Positions 13,877 through 27,200 of a stretch of 64,000 nt of DNA are shown one piece after another. The number at the start of each line of letters is the position of its first letter. Position 1 is the first letter of the stretch. The position numbers and the translations under genes were made by a program. Source of the stretch: Fasciolopsis buskii (Eukaryota > Platyhelminthes > Trematoda > Plagiorchiida > Fasciolidae); NCBI GenBank assembly GCA_008360955.1, contig LUCM01008323.1, positions 3,453 through 67,452 on the forward strand, read 5' to 3'. Below the pieces are notes generated by a model. That model saw only the letters and a program-made list of their open reading frames with translations. It made no database searches and was not told the origin of the DNA.

Positions 13877-14299
13877 GGTTAGATGATTCTCGTTTTCTCC
13901 TAGACGAACTGTCAGCGAGCTTCCAGCTCGAAGGAGAAAATTTTGTGAGCTAAATAATAACCAGGGTAGGACGGTGATGACCCATTAATTAAGTACCTGA
14001 CCTAAATTTGGAAATATCAAAGTAGAAGATAAATAAATGAACTGGAAAATTTTTGGTTGCTCCGTGTTTAAAAATAGTTTTATTGTTGGAGCTGCTAGGA
14101 AGGTGCGTATAACACAAAGTATTTTTTCTGAAATAAGACCAATCTTTGAATGTTAAACAAGAAGCTCCCAAACCTGCTGCATATTATTTCTACCCTAAGT
14201 TTTACTTTATTGGATTAGTATGTCAATACAACTAGTTAGAAAATTATTATCCAGTTAGTATCCTTTTTATTTTTTTGTTTTTTATCTTTTAACTTCCTT

Positions 14300-14455
14300 T
14301 TTTATTAATGAAATAACTGTACATCATTCTTCAGGATAGGGGCCGCGGCCAGCAGATGTCTGCCATGTGGGGAAGATGACCGGCTGTGGGAGGATTTGAA
14401 CCGGCGACCTTCACGTCCAAAGTCACAAATTTATCCAGTTGGCCACCGCAGACCG
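14300..14455 (-). repeat. SINE family 1, copy A (tRNA-derived)
   Basis: On the - strand an A-box-like TGGCCAACTGG (14445-14435) is followed about 35 nt later by a B-box GGTTCAAATCC, the internal Pol III promoter pair of a tRNA. A body with CCCACAGCCGGTCATCTTCC and CTGGCCGCGGCCCCT and a 3' part CTGAAGAATGATGTACAGTT follow. The body and tail are shared with the copy at 49.69-49.84 kb. Confidence 0.75.
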
Positions 14456-15102
14456 TCATTTAAAAGGATGAACCTACCTGGCACCCATTTCTGCCTTGCT
14501 AAACATCATAAGATTTGCATCCCTACCTTCGCGGAAGTGAACTGAAACCTGGGAGAAGTGTTTCAGTCCTGCATCCTAGTCGCTCCTAATTGTCCCTCAA
14601 GATGGCTTGCATATTATATATTATTCTCCTTGGGATTTAACAGAAAGTACTAGTTTTGAGAATTTTGCACGGAAAAATATGAGTGACACATGATAGAATG
14701 ATTTGAACTGGGAATGCATGGGACCAAGCATCACCAGGTTATTCGCTTGATAGCCGAAGCAACATATTGATATCGTGCTCTGTCATGTGATAGGTAGTTC
14801 GCGACAGTCATCTGCAGTTCGGCGGGCTCTCGTGAACTGCCTACGTTACTCAAAACAACCAAGCTATAAAACAAATGCTATTCGAAAAATATTGTTATTG
14901 ATCTTCCTCTACCTTCTACTTTCTGATTATCTCTATCTGAGGTTCAGTATCGTCATTGCTATCCAAACTTGAATCTTTGCGTCCATAAAACCGTGATTTA
15001 GCTATGACTTTTCTATCCCGTAATATTTGTTAATATAAACAACCCATTGAGAAAACACCTGATAAAGTCGATTTTGACGATCTGTAGTTGTGCTAATAAA
15101 AA

Positions 15103-15374
15103 CAGTAGAAAGAAGAACGAAGCGCATCAGTCAAGAGTAGAATCAGCGCACATTTTAACCAGATAGAAATCTGGACCAAAATATACGACTGTAATTATTT
15201 TCCTGGTTCTTTCTTCGAAATGTGCTGGATGGTCCAAAGAACTTTTGGTTCCTGAACCAAATGTTTTTGGGTACACGAATGGGGGATATTGTGAATGGAT
15301 GTTCAGAGCTTCTGCAATTGGCGGGAACCGACACTTGAATAGTCATGACTATATACACAGAACGTTACAGATCC
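15103..15374. repeat. Fold-back element, left arm
   Basis: This arm of about 270 nt is the reverse complement of 15466-15739. The central part (about 15.17-15.345 kb) shows a single mismatch by eye with the right arm; the outer and inner ends are more diverged. With a spacer of about 91 nt the whole unit could form a long hairpin. Confidence 0.92.
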
Positions 15375-15465
15375 AAACGGAAGGCAATGAAGGCCGTTAC
15401 CGGTCATGCTTGGTCACTTATTGCTGGGACAAACCCCTCAGTGAATTTTAACGGGGCACTCCACC

Positions 15466-15739
15466 GGATCCGCAACATTATGAGTAGATAGTCGTGGCTA
15501 TTCAAGTGTCGGTTCCCGCCAATTGCAGAAGCTCTGAACATCCATTCACAATATCCCCCATTCGTGTACCCAAAAACATTTGGTTCAGGAACCAAAAGTT
15601 CTTTGGACCATCCAGCACATTTCGAAGAAAGAACCAAGAAAATAATTACAGTCGTATATTTTGGTCCAGATTTCAATCCGGTTAAAATGTGCGCTGATTC
15701 TACTCTTGACTGTTGTGCTTCGTTTTTCTCTCTGCTAGG
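15466..15739. repeat. Fold-back element, right arm
   Basis: It is complementary to 15103-15374. A frame without ATG runs through the arm on the - strand and encodes LLVPEPNVFGYTNGGYCEWM; the same words appear on the + strand of the left arm. I recognise no family. The frame may be chance or a captured gene piece. Confidence 0.92.
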
Positions 15740-18700
15740 TCATCGTCATATTTATTGTTTTTCAATAGCGCCACTACGAATCGGTGAAATCTGCTTTATT
15801 CACCAATTTATGGATCGTTCCTCCACTAAATTCTTGAAGATCGATCAGTCAGGTGTTTCGTAAGCAACCCCAAGACAGAATCAATATAATTGGCTCTTGG
15901 CTGGCTTATTCGTTAGCTTTAATTATATTCTGGTGTAATTTAGCAGAATGGCCAAGATTCTTGTTTTACAAATTAATTTGAAATAGAAAAACAACCATGT
16001 TTTCCAATGTTACTCTGGGCAAAATGATTAATTGTTTTCAATTAAGTTTCATTTTTGCAGATCTCAGTTATTCAGCATGACGAATCAGGTGTGTTCTACA
16101 CACCATCAGAAGCAAGACTTGGATACGTGTAGGTTCCATGACCCAGTATTTGTTTGTTGGCTAGCTGTAATTTGTCATCAGTGCCCTCATCAGAGGAAGG
16201 AAAATTATTTTATTCTCTGAAAAGCAATCCCTCGATTGAAAGCGTGCACCTTTACTAAGGTTTGGTAAATAGAAAGAAGTCCGTTAATTTGACGTTTCAA
16301 GAAGATTCTTTTAGTGAAAACTTAAGTAAAACTGGAAAAGTTGCATGCTTGAAATCAAACAAGCACTGCGCTTCATTCAACTGCTTGTCTTGCTCTCCGT
16401 TTTCCAATGGGTTCCACATACGTTGCCTGTCAGTTTGATTCCTGTCCGGCGACGTCTTTTAATGACTACACTTAATTATAAAATGTCACATGATGTCAGT
16501 TGATTGCTCCATGGGCGAACTAAAGCATGTACCCTGAAGATGCAATTAAATAAGCTGAGAAAACCTTGAACAGGATCATAAGCATGCAAGAACCCTGCAA
16601 TGGGGAGAATCTAAGCTAACACTGGGCTTAAAGGATACCAGTAACAGACAAGGGGCCTGAATCCAATATCGGTAGTAGCATTTTCACGTCTGGTAAAAGG
16701 ATATGTTTAACCGGGGTATTAAGAGAATGACCATCCTCATGCGCTTGCAGCACTATCCAACTCCTAGCCCTTTAGTTGGGAGATTTTAGCACCGTTCCCT
16801 GTCAAGACTCTGCGGGACTGCGTTTCTACAATTACATTTAGTGTACTACCATATTTATTATAAACCAAGAGTAAGAAACGTTTTCGGATATATTACGAAC
16901 AGGCTGCAGCCAAAATTAATTCTTACTAAATAGTTCACACCGAGACTTTCTGGATGCTATTAAACCGTATCGCTTGGTCTTTTAACTAAAATTTGTTTTT
17001 GTTGTCTCCCGAATCACAACTTGAAAGCCATACATATCTCTAGCCTTTATGCTTGCGCTTGAGAATTCCTCTAGCAAGTTCCTGTACAAAAGAAAGCGGC
17101 TAAAAGGAACATCGCAAAAGAGATCTGATGCATTCAAAAAAGTGTTTTGGTCATTCGGTGGGTACGCGTTACTTTTTTCATGTGGCTGGTTCGGGTTTTG
17201 ACTCCTGTGACCCAGCCAAAATATTTCACATAAGTACCACACCAAGAAAATAAAATGGAGAGTCGTTATAAAAGCAGTAAACATCTTCCTTGCCTACAGG
17301 TATCATGATTACTAGGTGGTTGGTTCTGAGATTCTATATTGAATCGGCGGTAGCCGTTATAACAATCTAGCTACTGCGGCGGAAGTTTTTTTCTTCCAGA
17401 CTACAATTCGCTCACTGTATCAGTTGCTAGTAATAGAATGATATTGACGGCGATAGGTCTTTGAAAACAGCCGCCTGAACGACCGTTTTGTTGCTGATAG
17501 TTGAAGAAGCCCTTTACTGGGAAAATAATTGATTCTGATTGTGGATCACAGGTTGTTCTATGCTATCGAGACAATTAAACAAACTATTGTTAACATTTTC
17601 ATTTACTATTTCTTTTCTCGTCACTATTTCGCACTTTTCACCCTTTTATTTGAGCAATTAAACTTTTGTAAACAAAGACCTATGGAAAAGCAAAAATATT
17701 TACGGGACTGTTACTTCACGATGGGTATATTTGTGTATGCTAGTACAAAACTACCGGCAAAATGGAACTCCGGCGAAAGTTGAAAAATAAGACTGCTCAC
17801 CCCCTGCCTTGTTCTATTTACCTGACTTCAAACGGTTCCTTCTCCTGAGACACTCGCATTTCTTTAGGGAACAGAATGCACCTCCATCGACTCTAGTATT
17901 CTTCTTTCAATCAGGACAAAGAATTGAAGTCTTTGAGGTGGCTACTTTTGTGAAACATCAAACCGAATATGAGCAGTTGCATTCATCTTACTTCGTTTGC
18001 CTTGATTTTGCTAAAGCTGATGAAATAAGGTTATTTCATGAACTCCTGACGCTCTCTTTGTCAAATTTGAGAACGGAACTTCCTTGCTTTTGAAATTAAT
18101 AATTTTCAAGTTCATTGTATGAAATAATGCTGATCTTGTCAGTTTCAGACATTTTCAACCTTTTATTGTGAATGATATGTTAATAATCCAGCGCTGTTGG
18201 CAGATGTATCACGTTATATATAAATATATATATTATCATTCACAATGAGAATTAATACAAGGCACATCGATTTTTCGATACACTCCTTACGTTATTCGGT
18301 GCTGATATCCACAATTTTCAACCTTTTTCGGGTAACTGAAAAAAATATTTGAAGGCCTTACTTAAGATGCATGTAACATTGCCCCACGATTCTACTACGG
18401 CAGCTGTACGGGATCAACCAATTTTATCTACATACTGAATCTATTTCCACGACGGCATTACCTACAAGGGTTAACTGAAAAGTTACATGGGCTGTTTTTT
18501 TAAGGACTCCCACCAACTTAATTTTTTATTTTTTTTTAATGAAACGCCAATGCATAATAATTTCAGAAGGGGTTTGCTGCCAACTGAAGACTGACAAGTA
18601 GGAAATTTTCCAGGCGACGAAAGTACTCGAACCAAACATCTTCACTGTAAAAGGACACTGTTACACGCCTCAAAGTGTGTGGTGTTAGTCAGCTGGAAAA

Positions 18701-21700
18701 AGTAGGTCGAGATAAGTAAAAACCTTTATAACAGTCATCACGCATATTTCGCCGCAATGCACGACCTTTATGAAACATGTTTACCCTGCCCAGGGATCCA
18801 ACTGGAGCTCAGAAGTCGACCACACCATTTCGTTTAATAATCCAGTTTATGCATGGTATTCCGTCTGACATCTATGCGAACGCTCATTTCTGCACCGGGA
18901 AAGCGACTGCATTCTAAATGAGACATCAAACAAAACAGGGCTTAAAAAATCCAATGAATCTAACACGTATTGCCTTTGGATTTCGTTTTCTTGCGAAATA
19001 ATGACAAGAAATCTCGAGGGGCATCAAAACTGGTATGTCCCTAACTATTCCAAAGTGCAGCAAAAAGGCAAACTCGCTCCAAGTCAAACATGATTTGCTC
19101 TTCTGGATACTTCAGAAAACTGCCATGAAGTTAGTAACCGCTTCGCTTTTATCTCAGCGGTCTATGCTGGACAACTGAGCTCTACAATATTACAATTTGG
19201 GTTCCTAAAACGTGGTAGGTGCGTCAGTATTCGAGCAGATAATCTCAAATGTGAAAAAATCTCACAACTCGTGCTTATTCCTAGTGGGTTTTATGTGACT
19301 GCTCTTTCCGGTCAGTTCGGATTTCAGTTTGGGGCGCAATATTCTTATGAAACACATCTTCTGCTCTTTTCTGATAATCTTTTGTTAAAAAGTGAAATTG
19401 GCAATTATCTTAATATTTTAATGCTTGGTCTTTAGAAGAACAATGAACCAAATCATCCGGAGTCTGTGAAGTTATTGTGTTTACTCCCCGAAAACATTGA
19501 CGAAGGAACAACCGGGATAACAGGAAATTATTGGTGACTTTAGAAATCTGTGTTGTCCGCTGCAAGAATTGTTGGTTGTCGAAGGATTTTGATTGGTAAG
19601 CCTAGTGTTTTCATCATTATTCCAATTGCTGACATCAGTTTGTCAGCTATTACTGTCCTATTGTTCTTAAGAGTTTACAACTGGCATTGATCTTGGGCCT
19701 ATACAACGATCTTCTGTTCGAAACCACATCTGTTTTCTCAGCTGACCTCTGCTCACGAAACATTTGGCTTTACCAGATAGCACATCTTTTGTGTGCTTTT
19801 GTCTTCTTTCCGAGCATGTTGATATTTGGCGAATCAGCTTGATAAATATTTTCTTGTGATGAATCCACATTTATGGCCGACGTTCTCTGTGATTTAATTT
19901 ACTGCTTCCATGCCTAAGGAATCACTCGTTCTTTATCCAACTGTACATGTTATCTGATTCTATATCTATAAACTGAATGATCTGAAGGGTTCCAAGGTCA
20001 CAAAAGTTCTATTCCATGTTTAATGATTGCCTAACTCAGAATTCCAATATAATTTTGCTTGAAACGATTTCCGTCGTGATCCTCGCAGACATGCACAAAA
20101 TATGATGCGGCTTTTTACAGCTGGTTTGTGATCTTGTATTTGCGGGAACGCTTTCTACCGATCTTAATAATGTAGAATTAGTCGCGATCCATATACTCTA
20201 CTTCATTATTAAAACTCTTTCCCCTCTGACGGGAGTCGCACTTTTATAAATGAAACTGCTATCACAGTTTTGGACGGCTGTAGGCAATTGGAAATCATTG
20301 AGATTGCCGAAACTTTGAAATTACTTCAGATTTGTTCTAACATACGACAAGCCAAATGTCAGTACTCTAGAGCCAAAAGTGACGTTTGTGGTACACTTTC
20401 TCCATGATGCTATTGTAAAGGTTGTTTATTCATTTTACGAAATAAAGGACAATTTTGCTTGGGATACCGCAGTTTGGTACTGATCGGTGTTTGCGTGGTT
20501 TCAGACATTAAATGCATAAATATTTGGACTAATAATCCATTGTTCCATATCCTGAGCTTTAACTGGAATCGATGTTCTACATAAATAATTACAGTTTAGT
20601 CCGACCGTGTCTGTAAGACCTCACAATTGGTGCTGAATCGTGTGGCTCGCTCTATACCTCCTTTGCACAATTTTAGTTCATATGCGCCACTTCTTGTCAC
20701 ACTTCACTTACTGCCCATTCATTATTCGTTATTTTGTCATTTTTTAAGCTTCCACAGAGTAGCGGTGAAATAAAAGGGACAAGCGTCTAGGGTCGACTCA
20801 AGTTTCGTGGGATAGGTCCAGGGTCAAAGTTAAAGAGAAACTTCGCAAACAGCGGAACACAAACAATCACGTAAATGTACTGACAACAGCATCCCGGCTG
20901 ACAGTGGAACGATCGCAATCTGGTCTCCAAAGTCAGCCACCTGATTCTTGCACAGAACACAAAATGAATGCTGAAGCAACAAGCAATGGGGAAAATGCAA
21001 CAAAATAGCAAATTTGTCTTGAAAAATACATATATTTCTGGTTTAGCTTAGGCTTCTAATATTTTACCCAATCCTATCCAGGCAAAAACGCCGTTAGGCA
21101 AAACATTACACTGCGGCTTTAATTTGGCTTACGCTGTAATGTATAAATGTTCAAGGTCGTCCACAGTTAACTTCGTCATTGTTCCACCACCTGGTTGAAA
21201 TGATTATTGAACAATAATACGGACACAAATCAGTCTGTGAGGCAATTTTATTCTTTCCTTTTCCTTGTGCAGCTGTTTTACTCCCAATTCGAATTACCGA
21301 CAAGCAGTGCCGGCCTTGTTCTATCTGGGGCCCAAATCCTCTTTGAACTAAAATGGTATAAAACCTCAGCCCATAGATCGGCCGGTCTGCTATTTAGTGG
21401 TTAGTTCACCATTACCATTACAGGATGCGACATCTACGAAATCACAAAACTTTGCGGGTACACTGGTCAACCCTTAAGGCAAAAGTTTTCTTAGGCAAAT
21501 CATACCTACCACCAACCACCTCGTATTTTTTTTCTTGTTGGTACTTAAAATACCCTTCGAAGCATAGCAACCGGCAGTTATTAATGTTCGGGCCGTCAAT
21601 CAATTTTCTAAGCCATCTGTGTGCAACTTCACCCAAAATTTGATAAACATCATTCATTCGCGCATTTTAATAAATAAGTTTTACTAGCAGTGGAATCTCC

Positions 21701-24177
21701 TAGTTGTATTATCTTCATTCGTGTTTGACCTTGTGCCAGCTTTTAACATCATACTCACTTTCACAGTTAAAAGTAGAGTGTCACTAAAAATCTTGAAACC
21801 AGTGTGATATTTCAGCCCTTTTAATTACTCACCGAGTTTTCTTATAAAGGAAGGTGGTATGTGAGTCTGCTTAAAGGAAAATTTGTATCACAAGAACAAA
21901 GACAGCGAGAGCAGCTTAACTTCGATTGGCTTTATACCGTATCCTCACCGGATATACTGAGCAAACAAATTAATGTAACTATAAGCAAGAGCAGACGTTT
22001 GCAAATGTTCATCATTGGCCCATCTACGGAAATCAAACAAAAGTGTCCCAATTTCTTAACTGAAGCTTAAACACTTCACCGACCACTAAAGCAACTCAAT
22101 CTTAGTTCTGATATTTAGCCTGGAGTAGAAACTAAGTTATTCGTAGTACGTCGTCCGATCATCAAAGAATAAGTGATGCGGCGGTAACTAATATTGTGAG
22201 GTTACCTGATATCTTATGAAGTAGCATTGAACAGGTTCTAATCATTGGGGCAAACAGAGTGTAGCCCATGGAGAGAGACATTTACTCCAATTTATCTTAT
22301 TTGTTATCCAAGAAAACAGTTACTCACAAAAGTCTGCCAGTAAGCGCCATAGCATACAAGAACTCAGAATGTCCCCAAAGTAATCGGTTTTACAACAGTA
22401 CTTTTTAAACTTATCCGAAAAAGCGATGCTGACAAACAAAGTCCATAGTAGACATGCGGGGACAGTTCTGCGGTTAAACCTACTGATATTGTTCAAAATT
22501 CACCGTGACGACTTAGCTGCCCTAGGATAATTTTGATCAAGGACGAGTATCGGAGCTCAAATATAGCAGTGACTACAATCGATGATTAAATACTTTGTCT
22601 AAGTTTCTGCACGGATGTGTCTTTAGTTTTCTGGTGCTCCTGTGCTAGAAATTCTTAATGTCAGAACGAAATATATGTAGTCCACTCTGAATCAATCCTA
22701 GTCTTTAAGAATAGAGAGAAAGAACTGCTGGATAACGCTTACAAGATTTGAGCACGCTATGAATTCTCCCAATGTCTTTTTCGTGGCAGAGGCTTCGAAA
22801 ATACTCACGATAAAACTGTTGCAACCTCGAACCGTCGCAAGTTCACGGTGGTGCAGAGTGGTACACCTTATTTGCTTAGACTTTTTTCGCCTTCTGCATA
22901 AATACAAACTCGTTCTCATTTTGTACTATGTTTCTGGGCAACTGGTGGCAAAATCATTAGGCAGATTTTTACGATTTTTCTCGGTTATTTCAATTCGATA
23001 CCACAATTTAAGAATACGGTAACCAACAAAAGTGTTGGTCAGTTTGATTGCACCCAAGGTGGATCAGTTACAGTGATTTCTTTATCTCTCCTTAAATTTT
23101 AGATTTTGAGCTAATTTTGACTACGCAGCTATTTTGCGTCCAATGGTATTTTAGTAGATACATCGGATTTTCACACAAATATTTATGAGGGCTGATATGC
23201 ATAGTACAAGATATTTGATATTTTCCTGTCCTGTTCGAATGCTTGTTTCCGACTTAGCAATTTTCTTTCCAACGACGTTAACTATTTTACATTAACTATC
23301 ACAATAGATCAACTTAATTAAAAGCTGAAAACCAGTTGCCTTTTTGAATCTTGTTTTGGCTTTATTACCTTTCAATCCAAGCTGCACATGGTAACACAAA
23401 CCAGCAAAGGTTTTGCTGTATAGGTCTTTACTGGGTCCTCATAATATCTTCAGCGGTAAATTCTCATTTATTAGATTTAGCATACATTAATCTTCAAAAT
23501 TCGTTGATCTTTATAGGATGCTAATAATTAAAAAACATGAAAATGGGCAGCAAAACATTTGAGCACAGCCGAATAAACATTATATATAAAACTGAAGGCA
23601 TGTTCACGGTTCAAAGGAAATATCACTTACAAACAGCTACAGAAGACGATGGTTGTCGCGACATGCGCCATTCAGGTCAGAAGTGTCAGTTTTAATAGGA
23701 ACAATGTAAAAATAAGAAGACGAGCCAAACATGCTACAAAAGAGGCAAATTGTTTTTTCGATCCCGCAAAAGGCTCAGAAATTCTTTTTTTCCACGTCCA
23801 CATGCATTTTGTACGTTTGATGAAGAAAAAGCATGAAAAAGAATAAAACAATCGACCATTAAATGCATTTGGTTGTGCTTTATCTGTCATAGTTATTCGC
23901 GGATATTAAGGGTGCAGAGGCATCAAAAAGTCAAAGTCAAAATTTTTCTGAATAAATTGGCTTTTTCTACAGTAATTCTATACAAATATGCCTAATTTTT
24001 GAGATAAATCTAACACGTTTCAAAATATCGAATGGAAAAAGCAAAATCCAAATTATTTTGCTCTGTGCGTTTGCTAATTCCGTTGAACATCTCACCGATG
24101 TACTAAGTGAATAGATCTTAACAAGCAAATTATCTTTGCAATCAAGTGTTTTCAGGAGAATTTCTCATAGTGCATAC
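15740..24177. other. Gene-poor spacer, probably containing the last calmodulin-like exon
   Basis: No family can be assigned to any frame here. A short last exon of the calmodulin-like gene should lie at its right side or further left on the - strand. Several weak acceptors exist (for example near 23.98 kb), but none gives a convincing C-terminus. Confidence 0.5.
18151..18327. repeat. Small insertion-like unit with 14-bp direct flanks and a 13-bp hairpin
   Basis: ATTTTCAACCTTTT occurs at 18151-18164 and 18314-18327, like a target-site duplication around 149 nt. Inside, ATTGTGAATGATA (18165-18177) is perfectly inverted at 18234-18246 around a TA-rich loop. Confidence 0.6.
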
Positions 24178-24278
24178 CTTCATAGTTTAGTTTCCCATCG
24201 TGATCCATATCTACGGATCTAAGAAGAGATTCGGTTTCTTGCTGAGTAATGTTTTTCCCGTGTTTTTGAAGGACTGAT
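24178..24278 (-). CDS. Calmodulin-like exon C: start of EF-hand 4
   Basis: It follows a good CTCCCTCAG acceptor and encodes SVLQKHGKNITQQETESLLR, then SVDMDHDGKLNYE. It has 101 nt and ends one base into the codon for loop position 12, where Glu is expected. The donor is GTATGC. Reading through instead adds a few residues and a stop, but would put Gly at loop position 12, which is why splicing is preferred. Confidence 0.85.
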
Positions 24279-27200
24279 CTGAGGGAGAAATAAGGGTGAA
24301 TATATTGGTTTTGAACATTATTGGTCCTCAAATCAATGTTTTTCATTCTAATTTGATGAAACAATTTTCGCGGGATCTAGGAGGACATGAATGAATACCG
24401 TGTTACATGAAAACTGGTAAAAGCTTTTGGCAAAACATCACGTCAGCTGAACGAACACAAACCGTCATATTCATTACGTTAGCCCAAATATTTGGCAAAT
24501 CTATAAAAATAATTCTACCTAAATATAAATAGTATTTGGAAAAACAATTTTAATATTCCAAAGTCTAGAATTTTTGCCGCAATTCTGACATTTTTAAATT
24601 AACACGTATGTCATAAGTGCAGTTCGTGTGTAGAAACTTGAAACATAGCAACCTGAGTTAAGACAAATAGCCTATTGTTTTCAATAATAGCACTAAGATG
24701 TTCGATGCACCCAAAGACAGGACATTCTTCTTGTTTCACAAAATTTATTGAAAATATTAAAGCCAATCTTAACGCACGCCAGGTAGTAAAGAAGCAAGGT
24801 ACTTTGATTTATATTTCACTGTTCACTTTGAGTAAACCAAAGGAAAAGACGACAAGTGGTAAAAGTATTAACCTACGAGGTTGTTTTGAACTCATTTTAG
24901 AGGTAATTGGTAGAGGAAGTTGCGAGTTAGGTCAAAAATGCAAACACTTCAACCTTGCAGACACAATTACCGCATTCCAATATATATTCCGATGGATCAC
25001 AAAACGGCTTAAGGATTCTATACTGATTTCCAAAAATGAATGTCTCTAATTCCAAAAGCTCTGGACTATTGCTCATTCTGAGCTCATTCTGCTTCAATTT
25101 TCTTGTGAATGCAGTCTTGAAATTGTCATTTAGGAATCGCGTTCTATGACAAGAAATAAAGGACCAACATTCCTAAAGAAATAAAACTCTGACATGCTTG
25201 TTTCGCAAAATTCACTTTCTGGTGCTCAGAGGGATTCTGGCTAATTGAGAAATCGAAATCAATCATTATGTTTATTCTAAGAAACTTCGCTATTACACTG
25301 TTGCTCGTTAATTTTGCTTCGTTGCCATCGGTTTACCTTTCAAATGCTTCACATAAGTTAATAAAACGGTTAATAAAAATAGTCAAAAAAGCGCAAATTT
25401 TGAATAATTTTAGAGTATCTTAAAATAATTAGGCTAATGACGATTGTAAAAAATCTGTGTCAATAAATAGAAATAATGCAAGTTCTGATGGTGATCCCAT
25501 GCAAATTTTCAAGCTCATATTAGTATTTCTATTTACAAACGGCGGTAGAATTTTACATAATCGTTGGTTGCTTTTGGCCACTTTTTATTTTACTTCAGAT
25601 TTATCAACGTCTGCATTTTTAAACCATTTGCAACACTGACTCCCGGAAATTCTTAGAGCAATTACCTAACTACATTCTGCAAGCAGTAAAATGTTTTAAA
25701 AAATAGTCAAATATAACCACGTTTTTTTAAATTATTGCACTCTAATTTTGATCGATGTTTCAATTCACCTTCTATCAAAACTCAGAAGATAAAGCCTAAT
25801 ATAAGAACAATTTTTAGATAAACATTGCGTAACAACTAAGAATCAAAATATGATAACCAATGGTTGAACCAATGAAATATACCTCAAATAACTGTTCGGA
25901 AAGATGCCCTTAGATTCCAGTCCTCAGCAAAACTGCCTACATTCAGGCAGTTTGTAGTTAAAAATGTTTGGACATTATTTGCATTGAATTGGCCAAATTT
26001 GCTGATATTTTGACTAATATTTTTTAAAGAAGAGCGAAGAATTATTACGGCAGTAAACGATAAACAGTATTAGAGCCGCAGTATGCAGTTGCTCGGTGGC
26101 AGATAACATGTCACGCCAAAGATCCAGTTGCAAATAGAACCTTTCCTTTATGCAGTGGTATTTCATCTTTTATAGTTTCAAATGCTTATATGCACATTCA
26201 CACAAAGTCAAGCTGATTCAGTGTAACAAGATCTCCTCTTGGGATAAGAAAGTCTGATTCTAGGGAACTTTCGTTTTGCAGCATCCAATTGCATTTTGAT
26301 GGTGCAAGCATTATTTCCAACACCATCCTGCTGGTTGTAAAGCCATTAGAAGTGTTTTCAACGCAAAGGAGCCATTAATATGATTTTGAACGTTGTTGGC
26401 ACATTAAAAATACTTTGGCTGGATTATTATCACGCACTAAGTTCTCGACTGATTGAAAACACTCATTGCGGTATGAAACCATGGAGACGATTATTTTGTC
26501 AGGAGAAACTATATAAATCACTAATGAAAACCATCAAGCATTTGATGCATGAAGTCACCCTATAATCATCGGCATTCCTTTTTTGGCAGTGCACTCCTAC
26601 ATTCACACAAAAAGATTTCCTCATTTCAAGTCTTGCCCTATAAACTTATTTTTTAGGCGTAGTGCTTTGATTATTTTGTGCATTCGCTTGAAAACCTGAA
26701 TAGCTCCGTAATTACCTGCGATCTCGGACTTAGGGAGCACATCTGGTAAAGAGTGGAATCGGACTAAAAAGACGGGAACATATTTCACGCATCTTACGGT
26801 GCTTAGCTATTCTGAGTAAAAACTGTTTAATAACGAAGGGAGAAAAACCCTTTCTACTGAAGTTTACAAGAACTGTCAACAACTCTTTAGTTGTCAATAG
26901 GAAAAATCCATGTTTGTCTAAGTTCCCAATGCTCTTCCCAATATGCATCACTAAGAGCAGCTCATTTGAAGTAAACTTGGGTCCGCAAAGACAGTTCATC
27001 GTTTTTTTTTTGCTGTTAAGGAGCATTCTTGTAAGCTGCAACCGGTTAATGCCACTGGGTTCTGTCTATGATCTGCTGGAATTAAAACACCGGCTTTATG
27101 CCCGACCCCCGATTAATATTTATTAATCGTACAGGAACAAAGGAGGACATCTTAACTTTTTGAGTGTAGATGCAACACGGCGAGAACATGCACCTGATGT

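Larger units (their letters stand above)
9906..14299. other. No recognised gene
   Basis: It holds only the TA microsatellite, the short inverted repeat at 10.45 kb and the small duplication at 13.8 kb. The 95-codon frame at 10571-10858 (-) has an ATG but no recognisable family. Confidence 0.6.

Noticed and set aside
14300..14455. Possible true tRNA gene because of A- and B-boxes
   Set aside because: No acceptor-stem pairing could be made, and the body continues into a sequence shared with another copy, which fits a SINE.
15404..15676. 90-codon - frame through the fold-back arm
   Set aside because: It starts at TTG, runs across the spacer, and is mirrored in the other arm; there is no family match.
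24152..24177. Read-through end of the calmodulin-like exon C (adds MHYEKFS and a stop)
   Set aside because: It would place Gly at EF-loop position 12; a GTATGC donor at this point explains the break better.
24675..25049. 124-codon + frame
   Set aside because: It lies within the intron of the calmodulin-like gene, in opposite orientation, with no recognisable motif.
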